In this document: positions 1-7,692 of the stretch, one piece after another
Layout of the letters: every line of letters begins with the position of its first letter
How positions within the stretch are numbered: the first letter of the stretch is position 1
Assembly (NCBI GenBank): GCA_023433925.1
Contig: JAEYTO010000034.1
Coordinates: forward strand, 1-48,200
Direction of reading: 5' to 3'
Origin: Pseudomonadota bacterium
GTDB taxonomy: Bacteria; Desulfobacterota; Desulfovibrionia; Desulfovibrionales; Desulfovibrionaceae
Length of the DNA stretch: 48,200 nt
Translations under genes and position numbers: made by a program
The notes under the pieces: generated by a model
Database searches by the model: none
What the model was told of the DNA's origin: nothing
What the model saw: only the letters and a program-made list of their open reading frames with translations

Positions 1-34
1 CCGCTCCGGCGTTCTGGCCGTCGGCCTGCGTCAT
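1..34 (-). CDS. Possible 5' end of a divergent gene running off the left edge
   Basis: On the minus strand an ATG at 34-32 is preceded by AGGAG (42-38) and opens a frame without stops to the window edge (MTQADGQNAGA). Only 11 codons are visible, so nothing can be said of the product. The AGGAG-to-ATG spacing of 3 nt is short, which lowers confidence. If real, it is divergent from the copper-type cassette and could encode its regulator; that is a guess from position only. Confidence 0.25.
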   Translation of the reverse strand, partial: MTQADGQNAGA

Positions 35-116
35 GCGCTCCTGCCGAGCGTCCGGTTCGCGCGCCCTCCCCGCGCGCCTCGCGATTCTCATAGCCGCAAC
101 GTCCCCGGACTGCTAA

Positions 117-141
117 CCTGGTCCCAAGACACGGGACCAGG
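117..141. promoter_or_regulatory. Perfect 9-bp dyad just upstream of the copper-type cassette
   Basis: CCTGGTCCC (117-125) and GGGACCAGG (133-141) are exact reverse complements separated by 7 nt, and the dyad ends 3 nt before the ATG at 145. It could be an operator for a dyad-binding metal regulator overlapping the transcription start, or an mRNA hairpin that covers the ribosome binding site, since the only purine-rich stretch before the ATG lies in its right arm. The sequence does not decide between these. Confidence 0.45.
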
Positions 142-144
142 CCC

Positions 145-603
145 ATGCGACACGTCCTTTCCGCCGGGGCCATAGCCCTGGCCATCCTGTGCGCCTCGTG
201 CGCGGGCGGATACGAGCCCGCCGGACCGCCGACCACGCATCCGGCCAATCCGGCCGCGCCCCAAGCGCCCCCCTGGCGGCTGCCGCCCACGCTCGATTCA
301 AACGCACCCGTGACGGCCCTTCGCCAGCCGTCCATCGACGAACCCGGACAGCCGCCGCGCGCGGCGGCCGGGGGCCACGGCGGGCACGCCATGCCGGCCG
401 TGGAGAACGCCGGCAGCGGCAGTGATTCCGGCAGCCATGCCGGGCATGGCCAGCCAAACACTCTTTCCCCGCCCGCCGACGGACAGTCGAGCGAACGCGA
501 AAGCCATGCGCAACGCGGCGGGCAGCCTTCGGAAGGCGACCACGCCGACCATGCCGTCATACCCCAAAGCACTGCGGCCTTCTCTGGCCATGAAGGGCGC
601 TAG
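145..603 (+). CDS. Small His-rich predicted lipoprotein, first gene of a copper-type cassette
   Basis: 152 aa. The N-terminus (MRHVLSAGAIALAILCASC) is a signal peptide with a cysteine at about residue 19 in a loose lipobox, so the protein is probably lipid-anchored. The rest is low-complexity, rich in Pro, Ala and Gly, with His clusters (HGGHAM, SHAGHGQ, DHADHA) typical of metal-binding linkers. No catalytic domain is visible. It sits directly ahead of a TolC-family gene and a multicopper oxidase whose own N-terminus also has GHVGHGSHG clusters. From this context I infer a periplasmic copper-binding or handover role. Orthologs are likely to be poorly conserved, and function is not proven. Confidence 0.7.
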   Translation: MRHVLSAGAIALAILCASCAGGYEPAGPPTTHPANPAAPQAPPWRLPPTLDSNAPVTALRQPSIDEPGQPPRAAAGGHGGHAMPAVENAGSGSDSGSHAGHGQPNTLSPPADGQSSERESHAQRGGQPSEGDHADHAVIPQSTAAFSGHEGR

Positions 604-659
604 AACGTGTCCTCAAATCCACGCACTGCTGTCGGCACGACCAAGCCCGAGGCGATCCC

Positions 660-737
660 GACGAAAAAATTGCGGGTCCAGGGGGAGCATCCCCGTGGCG
701 GGAGTGGTGTGGAGAGGGCAGCGCCCTCCCCACGATC
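660..737 (-). repeat. Family 1 intergenic repeat, copy C, under the 5' end of the tolC-like gene
   Basis: The reverse complement has the same order of blocks as the copies at 12658 and 17701: a GGGAGGGC(GC)TGCCCTC(T)CC palindrome, a CCAC-rich middle, then GGACCCGCAATTTTTT in place of GGAACCCGCATTTCATTT. The middle has diverged. It falls between the lipoprotein stop and the hydrophobic signal of the TolC-family protein. Confidence 0.55.
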
Positions 738-2142
738 GGCATGCGGACAGATATGGGCGGCGGTCCTGCTGCTCCTCCTGGCCGCCTGCGCCACGACCGA
801 CCCGTCCGGGAGCATCCGGGCCGTATCGGCTGACGTCTCGGCGCGCACGGGCCAAGCGGCCGAGCGGCGTGACGGACCCGAGTCCGACGAGCGCGCGCGC
901 CAGGCCGTGCGTGAGATGCTCGCCAACGGCATGACCGAGGACGAAGCAGTCAGGATCGCCCTGCTCAACTCGCCCCGCGTGCAGGCCGTCATGGAGGGCC
1001 TGGGCGTGGCCAGGGCCGAGTACGTGCAGGCCGGCCTCGTGGAGAACCCGATCTTTTCCGGCGCGTACCGCTTCACCTCCGGCGGGGGCGGCACCTGGGA
1101 GCTGGAGATCGCCCAAAGCCTGACGGGCCTGCTCTACACGCCCCTGCGCCGCTCCGTGGCCACGGCCGAGCTGGCCCGCGCCGAGGCCGAGGCCACGGGC
1201 CGCATCCTCGACGCCATGCTCGCGGCCCGCCGGGCCTGGTACGAGCACCAGGCCGCCCTGGAGCGCGTGCGCGCGGCGCGGCTCATGGCCGAAGCCTCGG
1301 GCGCGGCCTGGGACATGGCCCGACGGCTGCGCGCCGCCGGAAACGTCACCGAGCTGGAGCTTTTGCAGCGCAGGGCCGCGCACGAGGAGGACAGGCTGCT
1401 CCAGGCCCAGGAAGAGCTGGCCTTGGGACAGGCGCGCGAGGGCCTCAACGCGGCCCTGGGCCTGTGGGGGCCGCAGGCTGGCTGGAAGCCCGCGGGCGGC
1501 CTGCCGCCGCTGGCGGAGGACAAGCCCTCGCTGGAAACCGTGGAGCGTCGGGCCGTGGACGCCAGCCTGGAGCTGGCCGCCGGCCGGCACGAGCTGACGG
1601 CCCTGGCCCGCTCGGCCGGTTTGGAGAGCTATGCCTCGCTGCTCGATGTGGATATCGGGACCTCATTGGAAAGGGACCCTGGCGAGCCCTGGGGCGCCGG
1701 GCCATCCCTGGCCTTGCCCATTCCCCTGTTCGACTTCGGCCAGGCCCGGCGCGCCAGGGCCAGGGCAAGGCTGGCCATGGCTCTGCGCGAGCACGAAGCG
1801 CGCGCCGTGGAGGTCCGCTCGGCAGCCCGCGCCGCCGCGCTGGCCCTGGAGTCGGCGCGGGCCAGGGCCGAGCATTACCGCTCCGTGGTCCTGCCGCTTC
1901 GGCGAAGCATCACGGCCGAAGGCCAGTTGCAGAACAAGGCCATGAACCTGTCCACCATCGGCCTGCTCGAACTCAAGCGCGCCGAACTGGCCGCCGAGCG
2001 CGAGGCCGTGGAGGCCTTGCGCGAATACTGGCTGGCCCGCGCAAGCCTGGAGCAGCTCATGTCCGGCCGCCTGCCCGGCGAGGCGGCCGCCGGGAACACG
2101 CCGACCGCCACCGCCGCCACTGCTAGTGGCGGCGGCCGCTGA
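709..2142 (+). CDS. TolC-family outer membrane efflux lipoprotein
   Basis: TolC/CusC-type outer membrane channel component of a tripartite efflux system. From GTG 709 the protein is 477 aa and begins with a short charged stretch, a hydrophobic run (IWAAVLLLLLAACATT) and a clear lipobox LAAC. The body is alpha-helical with long coiled-coil segments (ALERVRAARLMAEASGAAW, ARAEHYRSVVLPLRRS) and a motif like PLFDFGQARRARARARL, typical of the family. The frame is open back to GTG 607, but that start would put about 48 residues before the signal peptide and would translate a repeat; 709 has GGGAG 3 nt upstream. The start is uncertain. No RND pump or membrane fusion gene is in the window. The copper oxidase follows with a one-base overlap. 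Confidence 0.85.
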   Translation: MERAAPSPRSACGQIWAAVLLLLLAACATTDPSGSIRAVSADVSARTGQAAERRDGPESDERARQAVREMLANGMTEDEAVRIALLNSPRVQAVMEGLGVARAEYVQAGLVENPIFSGAYRFTSGGGGTWELEIAQSLTGLLYTPLRRSVATAELARAEAEATGRILDAMLAARRAWYEHQAALERVRAARLMAEASGAAWDMARRLRAAGNVTELELLQRRAAHEEDRLLQAQEELALGQAREGLNAALGLWGPQAGWKPAGGLPPLAEDKPSLETVERRAVDASLELAAGRHELTALARSAGLESYASLLDVDIGTSLERDPGEPWGAGPSLALPIPLFDFGQARRARARARLAMALREHEARAVEVRSAARAAALALESARARAEHYRSVVLPLRRSITAEGQLQNKAMNLSTIGLLELKRAELAAEREAVEALREYWLARASLEQLMSGRLPGEAAAGNTPTATAATASGGGR

Positions 2143-3560
2143 TGAGGAGCGGAATGCCGCGCCTTATGCTGATCAGCTTGTCCATGCTCGCCATGCTTCT
2201 CGCCTCGCCTGTCGCCGCGCAGGAGCAGGCTGCCGACGCGCCAGGGCATGTCGGTCACGGAAGTCATGGCCAGGCTGAAGGCGCGCAGTCAACGCGGCAA
2301 GACCATGAGCCCGCCCCAAGCCCTTCCCGAGCCCGCCGCGTGCCGCCGCTGCCCTGGGCCGAGGTCGCGCGGGCTAGGCTCCCGCCCGGCCAGCCCGGCC
2401 GCGACTACAAGCCGGTCTTCGCGCCCGACGTGGCCACGCTCCCGTTCACGATTCGCGACGGCGTGAAGATCTTCCACCTCGTGTCCGAGCCCATCGACCA
2501 CGAGTTCGCGCCAGGGCTCGCGGCCCGCTGCTGGGGCTACAACGGCGACACGCCGGGCCCGCTGCTGGAGGCCGTGCAGGGCGACAAGGTGCGCATCTAC
2601 GTGACCAACAGGCTGCCCGCGCCCACGAGCGTGCACTGGCACGCCTTGCGCGTGCCCAGCGGCATGGACGGCGCGGCCGGGCTGACCCAGCCGCCCATCC
2701 CGCCGGGCGCGACCTTTGTCTACGAGTTCTGGCTGCCGGACGCGGGCACGTTCATGTACCACTCGCACTACGACGACATGACCCAGGAGGCCATGGGCCT
2801 GGCCGGCATGTTCGTGGTCCACCCGCGCCAGGGCCGCCGTCCCGACCGCGACTTCGCCATACTGCTCCAGGAGTGGCGCATCGACCCCGGCACGGCGCGG
2901 CCCGACCCGCTGGAGATGGTCGAGTTCAACGTGCTGACCATGAACGGCCGGGCCTTCCCGCACACGCACCCGCTCGTGGCCGAGCTTGGCGACCGCGTGC
3001 GCATCCGGTTGGGCAACCTGAGCCCACAGGACCATCACCCCATCCACATCCACGGGCATGATTTCAAGATAACGGCCACGGACGGCGGGCCGATCCCGGA
3101 GTCGGCCCAGTGGCCCGAGACCACGGTGCTCGTGCACGTGGGCAGCACGCGCGACATCGAGCTTGTGGCCGACAATCCCGGCGACTGGTTCTTCCACTGC
3201 CACATGACGCACCACACCATGAACCAGATGGGCCATGACTTCGAGAACATGGTCGGCGTGGACACCCAGGGCGTGGAGGAACGCATGGCCAGGGTCCTGC
3301 CCGGCTGGATGCCCATGGGCAGCCGCGGCATGGAGAACATGGCGGGCATGGACGCGCCGAAGAACAGCATTCCCATGTCCGGCCTGGACGGCCAGTTCGA
3401 TTCCACGACCATGGGCGGCATGGTCACGGTGCTCAAGGTCCGCGAGCGCGCGCCGGGCTACGCCGATCCGGGCTGGTACGACTTTCCCGAGGGCAGCGTG
3501 GCCTGGCAGGCCGCGGAGGAGGAATTACGGGAGGACGGCATCAAGCCGCCGAAGCCATAG
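2142..3560 (+). CDS. Multicopper oxidase (CopA/CueO-like)
   Basis: 472 aa periplasmic copper oxidase, probably oxidising Cu(I) or acting in copper tolerance. It has an N-terminal Sec-type signal peptide (LMLISLSMLAMLLASPVAAQ) and a His-rich stretch (GHVGHGSHG). All four copper-ligand motifs are present: HWH near residue 165, HSH near 207, HPIHIHGH near 300 and HCHMTHHTMNQM near 355, giving type 1, 2 and 3 sites. A Met-rich stretch (PMGSRGMENMAGMDAP) near residue 390 resembles the Met-rich regions of copper-responsive oxidases. The ATG overlaps the TGA of the TolC-like gene (TGATG), so the two are translationally coupled. The exact substrate cannot be read from sequence. Confidence 0.92.
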   Translation: MRSGMPRLMLISLSMLAMLLASPVAAQEQAADAPGHVGHGSHGQAEGAQSTRQDHEPAPSPSRARRVPPLPWAEVARARLPPGQPGRDYKPVFAPDVATLPFTIRDGVKIFHLVSEPIDHEFAPGLAARCWGYNGDTPGPLLEAVQGDKVRIYVTNRLPAPTSVHWHALRVPSGMDGAAGLTQPPIPPGATFVYEFWLPDAGTFMYHSHYDDMTQEAMGLAGMFVVHPRQGRRPDRDFAILLQEWRIDPGTARPDPLEMVEFNVLTMNGRAFPHTHPLVAELGDRVRIRLGNLSPQDHHPIHIHGHDFKITATDGGPIPESAQWPETTVLVHVGSTRDIELVADNPGDWFFHCHMTHHTMNQMGHDFENMVGVDTQGVEERMARVLPGWMPMGSRGMENMAGMDAPKNSIPMSGLDGQFDSTTMGGMVTVLKVRERAPGYADPGWYDFPEGSVAWQAAEEELREDGIKPPKP

Positions 3561-3572
3561 AATACGGCCATA

Positions 3573-3601
3573 TTGCAAACAATAGCCGACCCGGATATAT
3601 T
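3573..3601 (+). promoter_or_regulatory. Sigma70-like promoter of the polyamine operon
   Basis: TTGCAA (3573-3578), a 17-bp spacer, and TATATT (3596-3601). It lies between the copper oxidase stop and the carboxynorspermidine dehydrogenase start at 3634, giving a leader of about 25 nt that holds the CGGAGG ribosome binding site at 3621-3626. Confidence 0.6.
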
Positions 3602-3633
3602 GCGTGGTTCTGACTATCGCCGGAGGTATGCCC

Positions 3634-4830
3634 ATGTCCAGAGTGCTCATCGTCGGTGCCGGAGGCGTCGGCCAGGTCGTGGTCCACAAGTGCGCCCAGG
3701 TGCCCGAGGTCTTCTCGGAGATCCATCTCGCCAGCCGCACCAAGTCCAAGTGCGACGTCATCGCGGCCCAGGTCAAGTCCAAGTGGAAGCGCGACGTGCA
3801 AACCCACGCCCTGGACGCGGACAACGTCCGGGAGACCGTGGCGCTCATCGAGAAGGTCAAGCCCGACCTGCTCATCAACGTGGCCCTGCCCTACCAGGAC
3901 CTGGCGCTCATGGACGCCTGCCTGGAGACCGGCCTGGACTACCTCGACACGGCCAACTACGAGCCGCGCGACGTGGCCAAGTTCGAGTACAAGTGGCAGT
4001 GGGCCTACCAGGAGCGTTTCAAGCAGGCCGGCATCATGGCCCTGCTCGGCTCGGGCTTCGATCCGGGCGTGACCAACGTGTTCACGGCTTACGCGGCCAA
4101 GCATCACTTCGACGAGATCCGCGAGCTGGACATCATCGACGCCAACGCGGGCCAGCACGGCCAGCCCTTCGCCACGAACTTCAATCCCGAGATCAACATC
4201 CGCGAGGTCACGGCCAAGGGCCGCTACTGGGAGAACGGCGAGTGGAGGGAGACCGAACCCCTGTCGGTGAAGAAGTCCTTCGACTTCCCCGAGGGCATCG
4301 GGCCCATGAACATCTACCTCATGTACCATGAGGAGCTTGAGTCCCTGGCCAAGCACTTCCCCACGCTCAAGCGCGCCCGCTTCTGGATGACCTTCTCGGA
4401 CAACTACCTCAAACACCTGGAAGTCCTCCAGAACGTGGGCATGACGCGCATCGACCCCGTGGACTTCAAGGGCCAGAAGATCATCCCCATCGAGTTCCTC
4501 AAGGCCCTGCTGCCCGACCCCGGCTCCCTCGGCCCGCTGACCAAGGGCCGCACGTGCATCGGCAACATCGTCAAGGGCGTCAAGGACGGCCAGGAGCGCG
4601 AGTACTACATCTACAACATCTGCGACCACCAGAAGGCCTACGAGGAGGTCGGCTCGCAGGCCATCTCCTACACCACTGGCGTGCCGGCCATGATCGGCGG
4701 CATGATGATCCTCACGAAGAAGTGGCGCGCGCCCGGCGTGTGGAACATGGAGCAGTTCGATCCCGATCCGTTCATGGACGCGCTCAACAAGCACGGGCTG
4801 CCGTGGACAGAAGTCTTCCTCAAGGGCTAG
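3634..4830 (+). CDS. Carboxynorspermidine/carboxyspermidine dehydrogenase (saccharopine dehydrogenase family)
   Basis: 398 aa. It makes carboxy(nor)spermidine by NADPH-dependent reductive condensation of L-aspartate semialdehyde with a diamine, the first step of the alternative spermidine/norspermidine route. The N-terminal Rossmann motif VLIVGAGGVGQVV and the saccharopine-dehydrogenase-like features LLGSGFDPGVTN and TTGVPAMIGGMM are present. Upstream in-frame starts exist at 3604 and 3628, but CGGAGG at 3621-3626 is 7 nt from ATG 3634. The partner decarboxylase follows and overlaps its end, which confirms the pathway. Whether the in vivo product is spermidine or norspermidine is not decided by sequence. 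Confidence 0.93.
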   Translation: MSRVLIVGAGGVGQVVVHKCAQVPEVFSEIHLASRTKSKCDVIAAQVKSKWKRDVQTHALDADNVRETVALIEKVKPDLLINVALPYQDLALMDACLETGLDYLDTANYEPRDVAKFEYKWQWAYQERFKQAGIMALLGSGFDPGVTNVFTAYAAKHHFDEIRELDIIDANAGQHGQPFATNFNPEINIREVTAKGRYWENGEWRETEPLSVKKSFDFPEGIGPMNIYLMYHEELESLAKHFPTLKRARFWMTFSDNYLKHLEVLQNVGMTRIDPVDFKGQKIIPIEFLKALLPDPGSLGPLTKGRTCIGNIVKGVKDGQEREYYIYNICDHQKAYEEVGSQAISYTTGVPAMIGGMMILTKKWRAPGVWNMEQFDPDPFMDALNKHGLPWTEVFLKG

Positions 4831-6029
4831 ACCCCACCCGCGTCCCCACGCCCTGCTTCGTGGTGGACGAGCGGCTTGTGGCGCGCAACCTGCAATCCGT
4901 GCGCTCGGTCATCGAGCGCACGGATTGCAGGATTCTCCTCGCGCTCAAGGGCTTCGCCATGTGGTCCACCTTCCCGCTCGTGGCGCGCACGCTCCACGGC
5001 TGCACGGCCAGCTCGCCCCACGAGGCGCGCCTGGCCCGCGAGGAGTTCGCCAGGGGCACGAATGAGCGCGAGGTGCACGCCTTCGCGGCCGGCTACTCCG
5101 AGTCCGACGTGCGCGAGCTGGCCCGGCTTTGCGACCACATCGTGTTCAACTCCTTCCACCAGTGGAAGCGCTTTCGCGGGATCGTGACCGAGGCCTGCCG
5201 GACGCAAGGCCGCGACATCGAGTGCGGCATGCGCGTCAATCCCGAGCACTCCGAGGGCGCGGTGCCCATCTATGATCCTTGCTCGCCCGGCTCCCGCCTG
5301 GGCGTATTGCGCCGGGACTTCGAGCCGGACGAGCTGACCACGCCCGACGGCCGCATAGTCGGCCTGCACTTCCACACGCTCTGCGAGCAGAATGCCGACG
5401 CCCTGGCGCGCACGCTGCCGCACGTGGAGGACAAGTTCGGCGAGTTCTTCGGGCGCATGAAGTGGCTCAACTTCGGCGGCGGCCACCATATCTCGCGGCC
5501 CGACTACGACCTGGACCTGCTCGTGAGCGAGGTCAACCGGATCAAGGAGAAGTACGGGTTGCAGGTCTACCTGGAGCCCGGCGAGGCCATCGCCCTGGAC
5601 ACGGGCGTGCTCGTGGCCACGGTGCTCGACGTCATCCATAACCAGGGCCACATCGCCATTCTCGATACGTCCGCCGCCGCGCACATGCCCGACGTGCTGG
5701 AGATGCCGTATCGGCCGCGCTGCGCCCTGCTCACGGACGGCGACGGCGAGAACGCCGGCCCGGCAGGAGCGGCCGGCGAAAAGGCCTGGAACTGCCGCCT
5801 GGCCGGCCACTCCTGCCTGGCCGGCGACGTGATCGGCGCGTATTCCTTCGAGCGCCCCCTGCGCGTGGGCGACAAGCTGGCCTTCATGGACATGGCCATC
5901 TATTCCATGGTCAAGACCACGACGTTCAACGGCTTGCAATTGCCATCCATTGCCAAGATCACGGAGGATGGGGAGTTCAGGATGGTGAAGAGGTTCGGGT
6001 ATGAGGATTTTAAGAAACGGCTCTCATAA
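4803..6029 (+). CDS. nspC: Carboxynorspermidine/carboxyspermidine decarboxylase
   Basis: 408 aa PLP enzyme of the alanine-racemase fold that decarboxylates carboxy(nor)spermidine. Visible marks are TPCFVVDERLV at the N-terminus, the PLP lysine in LALKGFAMWS, the glycine-rich NFGGGHHIS, EPGEAIALDTG, and GHSCLAGDV with the active-site cysteine of the second subunit. The family begins a few residues before TPxF. The GTG at 4803 is in frame and lies inside the end of the upstream gene (28-nt overlap), so translation is probably coupled; no ATG is available nearby. A perfect 19-bp inverted repeat lies in codons 29-43. Confidence 0.92.
   Translation: MDRSLPQGLDPTRVPTPCFVVDERLVARNLQSVRSVIERTDCRILLALKGFAMWSTFPLVARTLHGCTASSPHEARLAREEFARGTNEREVHAFAAGYSESDVRELARLCDHIVFNSFHQWKRFRGIVTEACRTQGRDIECGMRVNPEHSEGAVPIYDPCSPGSRLGVLRRDFEPDELTTPDGRIVGLHFHTLCEQNADALARTLPHVEDKFGEFFGRMKWLNFGGGHHISRPDYDLDLLVSEVNRIKEKYGLQVYLEPGEAIALDTGVLVATVLDVIHNQGHIAILDTSAAAHMPDVLEMPYRPRCALLTDGDGENAGPAGAAGEKAWNCRLAGHSCLAGDVIGAYSFERPLRVGDKLAFMDMAIYSMVKTTTFNGLQLPSIAKITEDGEFRMVKRFGYEDFKKRLS
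4889..4931. repeat. Perfect 19-bp inverted repeat inside nspC
   Basis: The arms at 4889-4907 and 4913-4931 (CCTGCAATCCGTGCGCTCG and its exact complement) are separated by 5 nt. It lies about 86 nt after the nspC start, within codons for LQSVRSVIERTDCRI. The RNA would form a very stable hairpin in the translated region. Confidence 0.9.
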
Positions 6030-6057
6030 AGTTTTTTTCGTCAAGCCGATAAGTTTT

Positions 6058-6063
6058 TATAAA
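6058..6063 (+). promoter_or_regulatory. Possible -10 element ahead of a small AT-rich ORF
   Basis: TATAAA in an AT-rich spacer after nspC and 20 nt before the ATG at 6083. No convincing -35 hexamer is visible at the usual distance, so the call is weak. Confidence 0.25.
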
Positions 6064-6082
6064 TAGTGGAGGGCCTTCCAGA

Positions 6083-6277
6083 ATGGCAATTGAGTACGTT
6101 ATTGTCGGCTTGGCCATAGTATTCTCTGCTGTTACCGAGTATTGGCGTGAATCTCTTGAGAGAAGAACGCCAAGTTTTTTTGAGAGTGTCTTCGTCCGAA
6201 CCCTGTCGAAATTCATCGACGTTTTTTTAATTGGTAGTCTCGCAGCTATTCTCATGCATTATTATATCAATATGTAG
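6083..6277 (+). CDS. Hypothetical small membrane protein in an AT-rich island
   Basis: 64 aa. I do not recognise a family. There is an N-terminal hydrophobic segment (AIEYVIVGLAIVFSAVTEYW), a charged middle (RESLERRTPSFFESVFVRT) and a C-terminal hydrophobic segment (FIDVFLIGSLAAILMHYYI), suggesting two membrane passes. GGAGGG at about 6068 gives a ribosome binding site 9-10 nt from the ATG. The base composition is far more AT-rich than its neighbours and codons ending in T or A dominate, a sign of recent acquisition. A 9-bp hairpin follows at 6301-6323. It could be an orphan or part of a lost mobile segment. Confidence 0.5.
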   Translation: MAIEYVIVGLAIVFSAVTEYWRESLERRTPSFFESVFVRTLSKFIDVFLIGSLAAILMHYYINM

Positions 6278-6292
6278 TAATATACCTTTGTT

Positions 6293-6478
6293 TCATGTTC
6301 TGGGTCGGCACCCAGCCGACCCATTTGCCACTTGCTGAATCCAGTTCATTCTGCTATGCGGTACTATTTTTTCGTGATCGCAAGTTTTGCTGGTGCCGGT
6401 AGGCACCTTGCCCTGCTCGGCCATCTCGGCGCGCACCTCGGCCGCGATGCGCTTCAGGTCATCGTAGCGCAGCTTCAC
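6293..6478 (-). pseudogene. Possible truncated gene remnant
   Basis: From GTG 6478, preceded by AGAGGG, the minus strand reads KLRYDDLKRIAAEVRAEMAE, a charged helix with good high-GC codon use, for about 32 codons. The remaining roughly 29 residues, in the AT-rich side, look random and end at 6293. I read this as the start of a native gene cut by the AT-rich segment. I do not recognise the family. It could also be a genuine 61-aa protein. Confidence 0.3.
6301..6323. terminator. Hairpin after the small AT-rich ORF
   Basis: TGGGTCGGC (6301-6309) and GCCGACCCA (6315-6323) pair perfectly around a 5-nt loop, 24 nt after the stop of the small membrane ORF. Only a short ATTTG follows, so it is a weak intrinsic terminator at best. 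Confidence 0.35.
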
Positions 6479-6767
6479 GGCGCATTTCCCTCTTGGCTGC
6501 ATAGGCTTCGCTATTTCTGCATTGCGCACGTTGCATGCTCTTCTTAGTCCAGCCTCTCCACGGAAACAAGCCTTCGCATCTCTCCGCATCAACCGATTCC
6601 CTTCCGATGAAACATCCGGGATGGTGTTTCGGCCTCCTAAGCGGAAAACACTGGACGAGGCCGGCTCATCCGCGCCATGAAGACTACCAGTGTTCAGCGA
6701 GCGAATTGCTGGGCGCTGCTCAACACGTTTTCACCAATCATCATTTGCATGACGAGGAGGTTTACGC

Positions 6768-7496
6768 ATGCGTTTGGAGAAGAGGCTCATCCTATCTCTT
6801 GGCCTTGTGCTGGCCGTACTGGCCGTCCTTTCCACGTCCAACGCCTTTGCCGGCTTCATCCAGACCGATGCGGACGGCACGAAGCTGTACGTCCAGGGCG
6901 GCAAGCTGCGCAGCGACAATGAAGAGGCCGGCGACCTGTGGACGGTCATCGACATGAACAAGGGCACCCTCATGATGGTCAATCCCGAGGAGAAGTCCTA
7001 CACCGAGGGCACTCTCGACGAGTACTGCGCCGGCATGCGCACGATGATGGACGCCATGTCCCAGTTCATGGGCGGCCTGCTGCCCAAGCCCGCGGTCAAG
7101 AAACCCAAGGTCGAGGTCGTCAAGGCCGGTTCCGGCGGCAAGATCGCGGGCTACGAGACCACGCGCTACAAGGTCATGGTCGATGGCGTCCTGCGCGAGG
7201 AAGTCTGGCTGGCCAACGACAAGGCGCTCCTGAAGGAGCTCGGCAACCCGCAGACCATGACCAAGTTCTCCCAGTGCGCGGACATGGCCGACTCTTACGA
7301 GTCGGCTCCCGAGTACCAGGCCATCGACAAGGCCGGCTGGCCGCTCAAGTCCGTTTCTCATGCGGACAGCAAGACCGAGACGGACACGGAGGTGGTGCGT
7401 ATCGAGAAGGCCGACATCCCGGCCGCGAAGTTCGCCGCCCCCAAGGGCTACACCAGGACTCCGCTGGCCGACACGTTCGCCCCCATGGGCCAGTAG
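6768..7496 (+). CDS. Periplasmic DUF4412-like protein
   Basis: 242 aa secreted protein. The signal peptide (ILSLGLVLAVLAVLSTSNAFA) is followed by a domain in which a small molecule or lipid-like state is expected to be measured by beta strands: FIQTDADGTKLYVQGGKLRSD and WTVIDMNKGTLMMVNPEEKSY resemble the DUF4412 pattern of strand, K(L/M)R and then ID...K..Y. The C-terminal half repeats the theme (AGYETTRYKVMVDGVLREEVW, VVRIEKADIPAAKFAAPKGY). The function is not known. The ribosome binding site GAGGAGG at 6754-6760 is 7 nt from the ATG. It appears to be a single-gene unit, convergent with the hemerythrin-like gene. Confidence 0.75.
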   Translation: MRLEKRLILSLGLVLAVLAVLSTSNAFAGFIQTDADGTKLYVQGGKLRSDNEEAGDLWTVIDMNKGTLMMVNPEEKSYTEGTLDEYCAGMRTMMDAMSQFMGGLLPKPAVKKPKVEVVKAGSGGKIAGYETTRYKVMVDGVLREEVWLANDKALLKELGNPQTMTKFSQCADMADSYESAPEYQAIDKAGWPLKSVSHADSKTETDTEVVRIEKADIPAAKFAAPKGYTRTPLADTFAPMGQ

Positions 7497-7553
7497 CGCC
7501 CGCATCGCTGGCTGCGCGGCCCTCATATCATTGACAAAGGGCGTTACTATTCT

Positions 7554-7602
7554 GCCTCCGGCGGCCAAGGGGGCGCGGCCCCCTTGGAACCCCGTTTTCT
7601 GA
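7554..7602 (+). repeat. Partial family 1 intergenic repeat, copy D
   Basis: GGCCAAGGGGGCGCGGCCCCCTTGGAACCCCG matches the right half of the family 1 element (GCCCTTGGAACCCGCATTT). The GGCCAAGGGGG and CCCCCTTGG arms pair with each other. The left half is missing or diverged. Confidence 0.45.
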
Positions 7603-7657
7603 CTGCGGCGCCCATTCAATATGCCGAAATAATATCGGAAGTTTTTGATGGAGAGAG

Positions 7658-7692
7658 CGAGAGAGGCCCCTTTCAAAAAGGGGCCTCTCTCG
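7658..7692. terminator. Perfect 15-bp hairpin between convergent genes (family 3 repeat)
   Basis: CGAGAGAGGCCCCTT (7658-7672) pairs exactly with 7678-7692 around TCAAA. It lies between the stops of two convergent genes (7496 and 7707), so it may stop transcription from both sides, although the T-run on the minus strand precedes the stem rather than follows it. The sequence from about 7675 to 7704 recurs on the plus strand at the right end of the window. Confidence 0.5.

Larger units (their letters stand above)
6278..6767. other. Gene-poor accessory interval
   Basis: 490 nt between the small AT-rich ORF and the DUF4412-like gene. It holds a perfect hairpin (6301-6323), a possible 5' gene remnant on the minus strand (6293-6478), and otherwise no frame with convincing coding character. 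Base composition changes from AT-rich to GC-rich near 6385-6400, which looks like a junction. Confidence 0.5.

Noticed and set aside
607..708. GTG 607 as start of the TolC-family protein
   Set aside because: It would put about 48 residues, translated from repeat DNA, before the lipoprotein signal. Kept as a possible alternative.
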